Part shown: in pieces, positions 23,638 to 34,877 of the stretch
How positions within the stretch are numbered: the first letter of the stretch is position 1
Layout: each line of letters starts with the position of its first letter
NCBI GenBank assembly: GCA_009809945.1
Contig: WTPW01000013.1
Coordinates: forward strand, 400,786-464,785
From: Gigaspora margarita
Taxonomy: Eukaryota; Glomeromycota; Glomeromycetes; Diversisporales; Gigasporaceae
Length of the DNA: 64,000 bases
Direction of reading: 5' to 3'
Translations under genes and position numbers: made by a program
Notes under the pieces: generated by a model
What the model saw: only the letters and a program-made list of their open reading frames with translations
Databases searched by the model: none
Told to the model about the DNA's origin: nothing

Positions 23638-26079
23638 TTATTGAAAAATTTTTAAATTTGGATTGTTTGATGTTAATTTAAAACCATTATTATCATAATA
23701 AACCAATTTAGTCAGCGTAAAATTTTTGTAAAGTGCATCTGTTAATGCATTTCTTCCTTCTGATCCAATATTATTTTTTTGAAGATATAAAGAAGTTAAC
23801 GTGGTGTTCTTGCAAAGTGCATCTGCTAACACTTTTCCTCCTTCTGATAAAAGATTATTATGACTAAGATTCAAATCTAACAGTGTAGAGTTCTTACAAA
23901 GTGCATAAGCTAAAGCTTTTACTCCTTCTGATCCTAACCAATTATTATTAAGATCCAAAGAAGTTAGTGTGGTGTTCTTGCAAAGTGCATCTGCTAATGC
24001 TTTTCCTCCTTCGAATCTAAGTTTATTCCCACTAAAATCCAAATAAGTTAACGTGGAATTCTTGCAAAGTGCATTTGCTAAAGCTTTTCCTCCTTCTGAT
24101 TTAATATTATTACAACCAAGATGCAAAGAAGTCAGCGTAAAGTTCTTACAAAGTGCATCTGCTAATGCCTTTCCTCCTTTTGGTCCAAGATGATTATCGT
24201 AAAGATTTAAAGAAGTCAGCGTGGTGTTTTTGTAAAGTGCATCTGCTAATGCAATTCCTCCTATTGATCCTAACCAACTACTATTAAGATTCAAAGAAGT
24301 TAGTGTGGTGTTCTTGCAAAGTGCATCAGCTAGTGCCTTTCCTCCTTTTGATCCAAGATAATTATAAATAAGATTCAAAGAAGTCAGTGTGGAGTTCTTA
24401 CATAGTGCATCTGCTAATTCTTTGCCTTCATCTGATCCAAAATCATTATCGTGAAGAATCAAAGAAGTCAGCGTAGAGTTCTTGCAAAGTGCATCTGCAA
24501 ATGCTTTTCCTCCTTCTGATCCAAATTTATTAAAACCAAGATTCAAATCTTTCAATGTGGAGTTCTTGCAAAGTGCATCTGCTAATGCTTTTCCTTCTTC
24601 TGATCCAAATTTATTAAAACTAAGATTCAAATCTTTCAATGTGGAGTTCTTACATAGTGCATCTGCTAATGCTTTGCCTCCTCCTAATCCAAGATTATTA
24701 TTGGAAAGATTCAAAGAAGTCAACGTAGAGTTCTCGAAAAGGGCATCTGCTAATGTTTTTCCTCCTTTTGATCCAATGTGATTATTGTCAAGATTCAAAG
24801 AAGTCAGCATGGAGTTCTTACGAAGTGCATCTGTTAATGTTGCTCCAACATGATTATAACTAAGATTCAAATCTTCCAACGTGGCGTTTTTGCAAAGTGC
24901 ATCTGCTAATACTCTTCCTTCTTTTGAGTAAAGATGATTATATTGCAGATTCAAATTTATTAACGTGGAGTTCTTGCAAAGTGCATCTGCTAATGCCTTT
25001 ACTCCTTTTGATCCAATTTTATTATAACAAATATTCAAATCTTTTAACGTGGAGTTCTTGCAAAGTGCATCAGCTAATGCTTTTCCTCCTTCTGATCCAA
25101 GATCATTATTTCCAAGATTCAAAGAAATCAGTGTGGAGTTCTTATAAAGTGCATCGGCTAAAGCTTTTCCTCCTTTTGGTCCAAGATTATTACCGCAAAG
25201 ATTCAAAGAAGTCAGTGTGGAATTCTTGCAAAGTGCATCTGCTAATGATTTTTCTCCTTCTGTTCCAAGATCATTCCATCCAAGGTTTAAATCTTTCAGC
25301 GTGGAGTTCTTGCAAATTGCATCCACCAATGATTTTATTCCGGATTGCTTGAAAAAATTATTTATAAAATTGCCTTTAATATTACTAATATTCAAGGAAG
25401 TCAGCATGGTGTTTTTGCAAAGCACCTTTGTTAACTCGTTTATTTCTTTTGATCCACAATTATACCAAGAAAAATCCCATTTTAAATCATTTTCTTGATT
25501 TTCAACACTATGCGGGCAGCTTTTGAGTATTTTTTCATAAAATTCTAATGCATTGAGAAATTTACTTTGCTTAAGATATCCAATTGTTTCATTTCTCCAA
25601 TGTTTTTTAACGTGATGAATAATTTCAAATAAACCAATTTCATCAGCTGCGATAAAAACGTCTAAAAGGTTAACTTCATTATTATTGGAAAATGTTCCTG
25701 TATAAATATAACTATTCATTTTATAGAAAATAAAACAACATTTTAATTTAATGTCACAGAATTTTTTATTTATATATGGAAAGAATTTATTAGTTTGTAG
25801 ATAAAGGAATTTAGATGTAACCTAATAAATGTAAATTTACTTTAAAAGAATTTCAAACACAGGAGTAATATTAGGCTTATCGAAAATTATAAAACCATCT
25901 TCTCTCCTTGCCCATCGTGATGATAATGCAGTTTTAAAGTAATCTGATTTTGCCGATAAGATAATAGAATGAGCTTTAAAATTTTTAATATTTGGTTTTT
26001 TACCAACTTTAATTTTTACATCGAAATCTTTAGGATTTTCAATTAAATTTGAAAAATTTTGAATGGATTCATTATTCAT
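23638..26079 (-). CDS. BTB-TPR-LRR protein, gene 2 (two exons)
   Basis: Spliced CDS complement(23638..25711, 25841..26079), 770 residues; intron 129 bp, GTAAAT...ATAG, same phase-2 site as its paralogues. Start at MNNESIQNF; a longer in-frame start 27 codons upstream is not shared. BTB at about 18-111 is one residue shorter than in the paralogues, just before the intron (NITPVFEILL). The TPR-like motif (LKQSKFLNALEFYEKILKSC, then P) has Ser for the usual Gly. About 20 LRRs of 28 residues plus a decayed C-terminal cap (LVYYDNNGFKLTSNNPNLKI). LRR 7 is short in the same way as in gene 1 (NHVGATL), showing the arrays share an ancestor. The open frame is clean over 2 kb. Closest relative in the window is gene 1. 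Target-binding adaptor role inferred. Confidence 0.9.
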
Positions 26080-26166
26080 GTTTGTGAGTAAAAATAAAAG
26101 ATGAATACTGTATGTAAAGTGTTTATGTACAAAAAATTGATTTCTTTTAAAATTTATCATGTATAG

Positions 26167-26998
26167 GGGTACCGAAAAATTAATTGCAATTAAATTTTAT
26201 TACAATCATAATTGTTACACAAAATAATTGTGATCAATTAAATTGCAATTATGGTATGATTGATTTTTTTATGTTTAAATGATTGTGATTGCGATCGCAA
26301 TAGCTAAAGTCAGCTCATTTATATGAATGGTAAGCCAATTTAGCAATCATGATCGCGATCACAATCATTTAATCATAAAAAAAAAATTAATCATAGGGCC
26401 ACAAAATCATACAAACCGCAATAATTGCAATGTTTGCTTATACTGTAAATTTTGCTACGTATTGCTATGTTACGTATTTCGAATTTAAATTGTTCTATGT
26501 ACATATATATTTTCTTTATATTTTTGTGCATGTAATTATAACTAATCGTATTCAAATACATTAACTACCGTTTTACAATCATGGTAAAAACTAGATACTG
26601 GGCCCGTCGTTAAATATCGGGTTTTGTTATTATTTGCAATAACATAAATTTATTATACTACAAATATATTGCTTTTACGTCATATTAATTATATTAATTC
26701 ATAATTTAAACAAATCTTTGTCATTTTTTTCATTATTAATTTCTTAATATGGAATGATACAACTTTTTCGCTCGTGAAATCTTTGATCAAATATTAAAAA
26801 CGCTTATTCGTTAAAGGAAAAAAAATCTTGAAGTGATCGAAATAAATATAATTAATGTTTACTACACTTAAAAATCCAAGTGATTCACATAACCAAACTT
26901 TAAATATTGGATAATCATAGCAAAAATTACAATTAATTGATTAATTGTGGCTGCGTCACCAATCAATTAATTGAGTTTGCAATTAATTGCCTAATTAC
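26167..26998. mobile_element. Insertion block in 5' flank of gene 2, inverted AATTGCAATTA-type ends
   Basis: Relative to copy A, about 830 extra bases separate the gene 2 start region from the shared flank. Left side aggggtaccgaaaaattaat, then tgcaattaaa; right side, read inverted, gggtaattagg-like bases followed by caattaattgcaaac. Inside are further self-complementary pieces (gattgcgatcgcaat; tcatgatcgcgatcac). Non-coding. Element boundaries and superfamily uncertain. Confidence 0.45.
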
Positions 26999-27214
26999 GG
27001 GTATAATTAGCTATGTCCACTATGCAGCTTGCTCAGAATTCTTGAGAAGCCGCATTGCGATTTTTAAAATTCAGCCGGCATAATTCCTGTCAGCTTGCAT
27101 AATGGTGTGAGCTGTGCAGTAGATTCGAAAAAATCTTGATTTGCCCATCCATAGGTATAATCTGTGAATCTATGGCTTATGTATAAAGATTCAAACATAA
27201 GGACCTGTAAGATT

Positions 27215-28248
27215 TATAGCGGTTTGCAGAAAGGTGTGACCCCTGCAGATCATCTCTTCTTCTTTTTTTTTTTTTTATTATTCTATTACTTCTTTTAGGT
27301 TCTGTTCTCTATACTTTTCCTTTCTAAAATTTATTGTATTAAAATATTATAGTTAATAAACTACTATTATTATTTTGAACCTCAAAATTATTATTTTTAT
27401 ACTTTTTGTTTGATGTCATGTGAAATCATGCGAAATCGGCCGATTCTGATCGATTTTTCGATTCTTGGAGAATTTTAAAGATTTTTATATACAGGCATTG
27501 ATGTCGGTATTTTATATAATTTATCAAAACAAAACAAATTACATAATGTACAGTGAAAATTTAATTGAAATATACTAAAAAAAATTACATGATATATAGT
27601 AAAAATTTAATATTCGCTTTATGTTTTCCTTTATTATCATATATGTATAATCTTTCTGTATTTATATTTTAATTCAATAAATATCATAATGCCTCCTGCG
27701 TATAGTGATGACTTGAAATGCGTATAGTTTTTTTATATTATGATAATTATTCAAGATTGCAAATTACGAATCTTCTTTATATTAGTAAAGGTTTGGTAAA
27801 GAAAGTGTTACGATTGTATAAAAAATGGGAACCGTAACAAATCCATGGAACTAAATACCTGGACAACATAAAATTTTTAATCGAAGTGACATGAATGTGG
27901 GTTATTTATTATATATATATTACTGTATTAGTTAATTTATACTATATATTATATTATAATAGATTTTACGAAACATTATTCAAGAAAATCCAGATATGTA
28001 TCTTGATGAAATTGTTGAACAAATGGAAATCCGATGTGGCAAAAATGTCACAATTTCTACTATGTGGCGTTCATTGAAAAAAAGTATTTATTATATGTAT
28101 AAATTATATAATCACTGATCAAATAATTATCTAATTTTTACGGATTTTTAATGATTCTTAAATTTAGATTCCCTATTTAGAATCTCAAAGATTCTCCGCA
28201 TCATCATCATGAAAATCATGGGGTCACACCTTTTTGCAAACCGCCATA
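27215..28248 (+). pseudogene. Tc1/mariner element with decayed transposase N-terminus
   Basis: TIRs tagcggtttgcagaaaggtg (left) and ...cacctttttgcaaaccgcca (right), flanked by TA. Between about 27690 and 27850 and between 27955 and 28085 the + strand encodes the paired helix-turn-helix region of a Tc1-type transposase: IVFLYYDNYSRLQITNLLYI after a 1-base slip, then QENPDMYLDEIVEQM and VTISTMWRSLKK. A possible intron-like AT stretch lies between. The catalytic DDE part is missing, so the element is internally deleted and cannot transpose by itself. Confidence 0.75.
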
Positions 28249-28351
28249 TAGGGTTGTTAATGGAGCACTCCGTTTACTTCATTTTAATAGTAATACTCCG
28301 GAGTATTCCTATTTAAAATGAAGTAAACGGAGTGCTCCATTAACAACCCTA
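28249..28351. mobile_element. 103-bp hAT-like MITE with perfect 8-bp target duplication
   Basis: Near-perfect palindrome: tagggttgttaatggagcac ... gtgctccattaacaaccct then a, with centre tactccggagta. Flanked by identical octamers ccgccata at 28241-28248 and 28352-28359. An 8-bp duplication and a TAGGG start fit hAT elements. It landed in the last bases of the Tc1-like right TIR. Confidence 0.88.
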
Positions 28352-28479
28352 CCGCCATAATAACTTCAGAACAAACAATGAAGTAATCACACTTTTAAAG
28401 CCCAAGATCAAGACCATTTTAATCTAATGGACAGCTCCCAGAAATCTTAATACCAATTTTTTTTAATACATTCTGGCAG

Positions 28480-28920
28480 AAATTTTACTTAGTGGAATGT
28501 TTTTGGAGGTTCAGAACGTTTTTACTTAGAACACCCAATATTAATAACTTGGTAAATTTTTGAAACATATCCATAGATGAAAGTATAAGCATATCATTTG
28601 GTTCAAATCCAAAATATATGGGAGATATTTTTTAACAATATATGCCACACCACGAATTTTAATTACAAATAAATTGTTTGGTTAATTTTTAATAATTGGT
28701 TTAATTCTATATGTGATTATTCATGAAGATTTAATTATTAGGAAGCAAGTTCATGGTCATACATTTCAAGCTCATTAATCTGATCAATTACTGATACTTT
28801 ACCAATATCTGTAAGAAATTTTTCATATTGGCAATCCATTTTTTAAATTTCTTTTAAGAAATTTATTTTGAATACTATTAAAGTATATAAATATAACAAA
28901 AGAACTTAATTTCCATTATA
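28480..28920 (-). repeat. Dispersed repeat 5' of gene 2 with 33-codon frame
   Basis: Homologous to 53700-54130 (same strand) and, inverted, to 19220-19560. On the minus strand 28738-28839 is an open frame of 33 codons starting MDCQYEKFLTDIGKVSVIDQ and ending DHELAS, stop TAA; the copy near gene 1 encodes almost the same peptide. It may be the 3' end of a lost gene or of a transposon. No known family recognised. Confidence 0.6.
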
Positions 28921-30199
28921 CTATTTACCAATATCGAAATAATAATTGCGATCGTTGCTTTATTTATTATCATTATGTTTTCAGCAAATCGTAGTAAAAA
29001 AAATGACTCATTCGGCAACGTTTCTCCTTCAGCAACATTTCTCCTTCGGCAACGTTTCAATAAATTAATGTAACTTCAGCAACATCAAGTGCTTTAACTT
29101 CTCTTTTATAGACTTTATAAAGATTCATATGTTGTTACAGCAACAATTTTTGCAACATTTTGCGCCTTTAGAACAACGCAAACAATAATTAAGTATTTGA
29201 CTACAAAAATTTTTTAGTAAAAAAAAAATAATAAAATAAAATAAAAATGAAATTGACGACGCACTTGACATAAAAGCTAGAAGATAATAAATAATGGTAT
29301 GGTTGCCTTTGGGTTTCTTTGGATTTTTATTAATGATAAGAGTTTCTAATATAAAAAGCAGCGTAATAATTTTTTGACGATTAAACTTCTTGTAGATCTA
29401 TGACATAAAAAAATGCTTGAACAACTACTTTATTTACTCTATCAATAAGTAGTTTCAGCCAATCAGTGTTAACTCGATGAAAAAAAAGATGGTCTGCGCC
29501 TCCAGACTTTTCAGAACACCCTAAATTAGACATTGGTTTTGTGGATTTTGTATTTTCGGATTCAGTTCTTAAAAGTCTAATGATCATAAAAATATTCTAG
29601 TCATATATATATCTAACAATAAATATGCAATTTTTAATTAACGTCTTTTAGTTATGCATCTGAGACAATAATCGGTATTAGAATCTTTACTACTAGAAAT
29701 TTATAAAAGCTTAAATATATGGAGTTTAGGTTGAGAGATGTTATGTGTTACATCCTCGATCAATATCAATATTTTCAGGTGACGTACAACATTCTAGGGT
29801 TGGAAAGATATGAAAAAATGTGGTACTTACACGATATCGTCAACAAGGGCACTCAATTATCTATTCTATGCTATATACGTACAAATAACGTCATTTTTCA
29901 ATTTCAGCGAATGAAAAATGATTCTTAATGCATTATACTAATCTTCTGCAGCATGATCAATAAAAAAACTCGGACACATGAGTAGTTATGGTTGTAAAAG
30001 AGATTTGATACTCCGGATTACTGATCAATATTATCAATATTAAAATAGCAGCATATAAATAATGTATGTTTTTGTATTTCTTTGTCTTTAATGTGTTTTT
30101 ATTTTTAAAAAACTGCAGAACTTTCAAACGTTTTCATTAAGCTGAAATAGAACACTAGTCAAACTGCTACATATAATTTTTTTTTTTTTTGAGACATGA
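28921..30199. other. AT-rich spacer, weak coding-like fragments
   Basis: A 17-bp unit caacgtttctccttcgg is repeated three times at about 29015-29058. A minus-strand frame at 29381-29587 (MSNLGCSEKSGGADHLFFHR inside it) and a + frame at 29719-29928 look somewhat protein-like but match nothing known to me and lack context. No RNA gene seen. Confidence 0.35.
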
Positions 30200-30900
30200 A
30201 TGTTAAAAAATCTATACAGGTAAAGAAATTGAGTTGTCCAAAAATTTATCCAATAATAAAAATTTCTTCAAATTTCCAATTCTTTACAACTTCTTTTTGA
30301 CTGTGACTGGATGATTTTAATAGAAAATGAATCTGTCAAATAATAACTGAATAGGTCAAAAAGCCATGAAAATCGGTAATAAAATTATTTGACAACCCGT
30401 AAATAATTGATCTATACTTACAAATATGCTCCATTATTTGTATAGTGCAGGAATCCTTAAACCAACAACTTTTTTTAAAGGCGGTCAAATTTGAGAATAA
30501 ATACTAAATTTGATTGGCTAATATCATAAAAATTTGCTATATATTTTTTAAATTTTATTATATTTTTAAAATTTTGTTATGTTTTTTATATATGTGTGGC
30601 CAAATTTTGATTTTATTAGTAACTTTAAAAGGAAATAACATAATAAAATTTTGCTATATTAAAAAATAAACTCTATAGTTTTGTTCTGCTTGTTTGTTTG
30701 TATATTTTTATAGAAAGAATTTTTCTTTTAATTATATATTTTATTTTTTTATAAAAATTTAAAGAATTATTAGTTTTTAGTTGCTGATTTAAGGATTCCT
30801 GCACTGTAGTTAAATTCTTTTTTCAATTTATATGTGATAAGTGGTAATTATATAAATGCAAATGTATGGGATTAATACTGCATATTAAGTTCTAAAGTTT
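30200..30900. repeat. Dispersed repeat split by a MITE; empty homologue near 51930-52210
   Basis: Parts 30200-30440 and 30809-30900 together are the inverted homologue of about 51900-52210 (acaaatatgctccattattt here; ...caaataatggatcatatttg there; ggtaattatataaatgcaaa here; gcatttatataattaccaca there). The second copy is uninterrupted at the point where 30441-30808 sits. Confidence 0.65.
30441..30808. mobile_element. MITE, TIR TAnAGTGCAGGAATCCTTAA
   Basis: Left tatagtgcaggaatccttaa, right ttaaggattcctgcactgta. Interior is AT-rich with the recurrent aaatttgattggctaat word near 30508. About 368 bp, TA-type target. Its insertion point is confirmed by the uninterrupted repeat copy near 51960-51980. 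Confidence 0.8.
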
Positions 30901-31087
30901 AATTTTAAGTTTCTTTCTTTTCCTGTTTTTTTTGTTTTTTGTTAATTAAAAGTCATATAATAATTATATTTGCCATGACCGGGAAGGTAATTTCAAAAAT
31001 AATTATGTTTGTATTTTTAATAATTTTGCATTATTAAAAAGCCAAAAAATATTATATACATATATAAGAAGCCTAACGAAATTATTT

Positions 31088-31960
31088 TTGCGATGACGAA
31101 TGACGTCTCATGGTTTCGTCATGACAAAACCTTGACAATTGACGAAACCCCCGACGATTGACGAAACCTATAACAAATTGATGAAACCTATGACGAATTG
31201 ACGAAACCTATGATGAATTGACGAAACCTATGATGTATTGACGAAATCTATGATGAATTAATGAAACCTATGACGAATTTACGAAACCTATGACATATTG
31301 ATGAAACCCTTGACGAAACCTCTAACGATTGATGAAACATCGGCAACCGATTCAGCCAATAATTAAACAACAAGCTTCTATATAATGATATTTAGATAAA
31401 CTAAACCTTAAATTGGTTCAAAAATATCTTTACGCGCTTTGTTTATTTACAAAATTTAATTTCCTTTTTTGATTTGTTATTCGTAAATAAGTAAAATCAC
31501 GATAATAATTATGCACTGGATATCTTAGCAACCTATATTGATTCTCTATCGCTGTTATTAATTATGCATTATCGCTTAAAACATCGTTTTTTTTTAGCTC
31601 TTATCATCATCATTATTAAAACACTTTTTAACTTTTTATAAACGCGGTAATTAACTCTATCTTTTATGGAATATAACTCTTCAGATTTCTTCATAGCTTT
31701 CATCAATTCGTCATAGGTTTCGTCAATTTGTCATAGGTTTCGTCAATTCGCCATAGGTTTCGTCAATTCTTCATAGGTTTCATCAATTCGTCATAGGTTT
31801 CGTCAATTCGTCATAGGTTTTGTCAATCGTCTAGGGTTTTGTCAATCGTCAATTCGTCAATCAGAAATTACCTGACGAATGGTTTCGTCAATCAGAAATT
31901 ACCTGACGAATGGTTTCGTCATTCGTCAATGACGTATATTTAGTCATTCGTCAGGCATCA
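31088..31960. mobile_element. Foldback element built of 20-bp repeats
   Basis: Left arm (about 31090-31345) holds about ten tandem variants of gacgaaacctatgacgaatt. Right arm (about 31690-31945) holds inverted variants tcataggtttcgtcaattcg. Outer ends gatgacgaatgacgtctcat and ...gtcattcgtcaatgacg pair loosely. The middle (31350-31690) is unrelated AT-rich DNA. The 20-bp period is not a multiple of 3 and there is no coding frame. FB-type architecture. Confidence 0.75.
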
Positions 31961-32869
31961 TTAACGTACACCTATTAAATTTAAACGTACATATTCTCTA
32001 ATTATTAAATATCAATTTATCGCTATTGCAACACAAATTCTTTATATATTATAAATGTGCGCTATACCCAATTACATATTATATATTAATTATATGTCAA
32101 AATTATTGCCCATTTCGAACATTTTATTTATTAAATCGTCAGTATTATTGTTCATATTACCAAGTGAATTTAAAGTTATTTTATTATTATTATGTCAACT
32201 TATCAGCTTGTAAATGGATGCTAGTTTCATATGATATACTAGTAAGATCAATCAATCAATCAATCAATCAATTCAATTCTCAATTCTCAAAATATAATAA
32301 AATTACCCCCCGTGTCATGACTGTCCTGTCCGTACCAAAGTATTTGATTGGTTAGAACTAACCCTTTACATAAGTGCATGGCTAGCCCTTTTAGTAATGA
32401 TTTTTATTTATCCGATTATAGCATATTTCATATGTCGTGCTTATGTGAAAATACTATAGTGTGGAAGTTTATTAAATATATCAAAATCTTAAAATAAAAT
32501 TATTTTTTATATTATAAATTTTTTTATATTATTATATTATATTTTTTTTTTTATAAAATAAAATAATGCCTGGTCATGCTGATGTTCCCTCTATGAAATT
32601 TGATTGGTTGTGTTAAATCAGCCAACTTTATAAAGCGACATATTGATCGTTTGCATAATTAATGTCGTAACAAAATCGTCATTATTTGCAATCGAACTAT
32701 GAATTGATAATCAATGCGTGAAAATTGAAACGTGTATACAGAAACGATCAGTTACTCTTATTCACATTTTCAGTTGTCATCTATGATTTCAAAAATTGAC
32801 TTTCATTCACTATATGCACTTTGTAGATATTAGATTAACTGAGATATGGATAATGTTAGTAGCATGTGT
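31961..32869. other. AT-rich spacer with microsatellite
   Basis: Contains (aatc)n at about 32251-32272 and two tttgattggtt words near 32343 and 32600. The + frame at 32026-32355 (Tyr/Ile/Leu-rich) shows no family character. No gene supported. Confidence 0.4.
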
Positions 32870-33178
32870 TAGTGAGTCACGTACTGTGTATCGTCAGAAT
32901 AGTAAGGCCTGCAGCAGAATTTTTTACAGTAACTCACGATAGAAACCATAATAATTCTAACGCAAACTATCTCAACCACATATTGTGATTATTAGAATAG
33001 CAAGCAAGTTTTATATGAGTTTTTTTTTACGATAGAATAATAATTCTAAGCAAACTAATTCAACCTTAACCACATATTGTGATTATTAGAATAGTGAGCA
33101 AGAGTTTTTTTTACAGTAATTCATGATATAATAATTCACAATAACCTCAATGCAAACCCAACCTTAACTCCGTATTAC

Positions 33179-33333
33179 AGTCAGACCTCTCTAAATGTAA
33201 AACCTTGCATTTAGAGAGATATGCATTTAGGGAGGTAAAAATCTATAAATAACATATGAGTTGGGACCAAGTCGAGCCATGCATTTAGAGAGTTATGCAT
33301 TTAGAGAGGTTGCATTTAGGAAGGTCTGACTGT
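33179..33333. mobile_element. Tigger/pogo-like MITE, TIR CAGTCAGACCTCTCTAAATG
   Basis: Ends cagtcagacctctctaaatg and ...tttaggaaggtctgactg, TA on both sides (33177-33178, 33334-33335). 155 bp. Internal gcatttagagag words repeat four times in both orientations. Inserted in the satellite-like array. Confidence 0.88.
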
Positions 33334-33740
33334 ATGCAGTGAATAGGTTTGTAACAGAATTTTTTATACTAATTCATGATACAAACTGACTACCTTTTCA
33401 TCATTACAGGAGTAGCAAGCTTTGAACAAAATGTTTAAGCGATAGAAATTGCAATAATTCCAATGTTAACTAACTCAACCTTATAGAAAAATACAAGACA
33501 ATTCTAATGCAATTTAACTCAACTTTTAACAACACTGTGGTTGCCAGAATAATGAGTAAGTATTGCAGAATTTTTTACGTAACTCATGAAAATTTTAATG
33601 CAAACTTGCACAACCTTAACCACTTACTGTGTTTACTGGAATAGTAAATAATTTCTATAAGATTGTTTACCTTAACTTGTAATGAAAATCCCGGTAATAT
33701 CAATGCAAAACCAACTCAATTTTAGTTATTGTGTACTGTG

Positions 33741-33995
33741 TTATTGCTTTTTTCGATTTAGTAAGATTAATCAATATATAATTTTTTTTTGTGATCTCCA
33801 TGAGTCCCACAATTATGATATAGTTTCAGAACTCATTTCATAAGTACTTTTTTGGCATTTTTATTATATTTCTTAGATGGGTTTTGCAAGTATAACAAAT
33901 TCAAGTGATTACATCTATTGTGATTGTGGGACTCATTAACCTTACAAAAAAATCACAAATTGATCAAATTAAGCTAAGTCAAAAAAAGCAATAAT
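33741..33995. mobile_element. MITE, TIR TTATTGCTTTTTT
   Basis: Left ttattgcttttttcgattta with gagtcccacaatta further in; right, inverted, gtgggactcattaacct and ...aagtcaaaaaaagcaataa. About 255 bp, non-coding, inside the satellite-like array. Confidence 0.7.
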
Positions 33996-34200
33996 AAATT
34001 CTGTAACAAATATTATACATAACTCATGATAGAAATATTTACTGTAACTTGTGATAGTATTCATAGATTCTGATAAAAACTAACTCAACCTTAACCACAC
34101 AATATGTGTCGCAAGAATAACGAACAAGTTTTGTAAAAGAATTTTTACAATTACTGACGGTAGAAATCACAATAATTTAAATGCACACAAATTCAACCAC

Positions 34201-34877
34201 AATGATCAATAGAAAAAAGTAGAGGGCTCCGATAGTGTCCCATCTAATCCTGTAAGTATATAAAAATTGGCATTCACATTTTTGAAAGCAGCTAAAACAA
34301 TAATATTTGAGTTTTATGACTATAGAAGAAAATCGTCCAGTTTATCAAATTATTAAATTACAAACTTTAGAATTTATTCTGTTTTTTGGTTGAGGTAATT
34401 AAAGCATGTTCATTCTCTCATTTGGCTTCTTATTTCATCTAGCTCTGTGATTATCAAGATAGTAAATTGTTGGTTTAAGATAAGCTATCGCATTTCAATT
34501 TCTCTATTTATAATTTATTTTTTATTTACAAAAATTTAGAACATGAAAAAGAATATTTATTATCGCTCTTTGGATTGATGATCTTTGAACACATGAACTA
34601 TGTTCATGTATTCTGTGTAATTTATCAATAAATATTTATTAATCTAAATATTTAAAATAAGCTATTCAATTTATGAATCTTTTACTATTATTTGAATAAT
34701 TTTTCAGTGAGTATAAAAATTATTTAATATTTAAATCTAAGTGTTTTGTAAATAAAGTAAAAATGACTAATATGAAAATCTAATTTAATGAATAAAGAAG
34801 TCTAATTCAAGAAAATTGCATAACATGACAAAGATATCAAAAATAAAAAATAATAGTCCAAATACAACATTTCAAGG
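34201..34877. other. AT-rich spacer
   Basis: No gene or repeat structure recognised beyond a short palindromic word acatgaactatgttcatgt at about 34594. Confidence 0.4.

Larger units (their letters stand above)
22850..27180 (+). repeat. Segmental duplication copy B (holds gene 2)
   Basis: Homologue of 14680-19040 with the same order: 3' flank, BTB-LRR gene, 5' flank ending ataatctgtgaatctatgg. Private insertions are the MITE at 23212-23421 and a block of about 830 bp at 26167-26998 in the 5' flank. Gene 2 also has three more LRRs than gene 1. Confidence 0.8.
32870..34200 (+). repeat. Diverged satellite-like tandem array
   Basis: Units of roughly 110-130 bp repeat the order: agaattttttacagtaactc; atgatagaaaccataataat; tctaacgcaaactaactcaa; ccttaaccacatattgtgat; tagaatagcaagcaag. 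At least seven diverged copies are visible, interrupted by MITEs at 33179-33333 and 33741-33995. No coding content. Confidence 0.65.

Noticed and set aside
25229-25719. Start of gene 2 (and of genes 1, 3, 4) at the Met of exon 2 (MNSYIYTG, MKCC...)
   Set aside because: Those Met codons lie in the intron; the conserved BTB first half lies upstream with matching splice sites in all four copies.
31090-31345. CRISPR array
   Set aside because: Units of 20 bp abut without spacers and the genome is eukaryotic; it is one arm of a foldback element.
32026-32355. 109-codon Tyr/Ile-rich frame
   Set aside because: Composition is what AT-rich DNA gives by chance; it ends in a microsatellite and has no recognisable motif.
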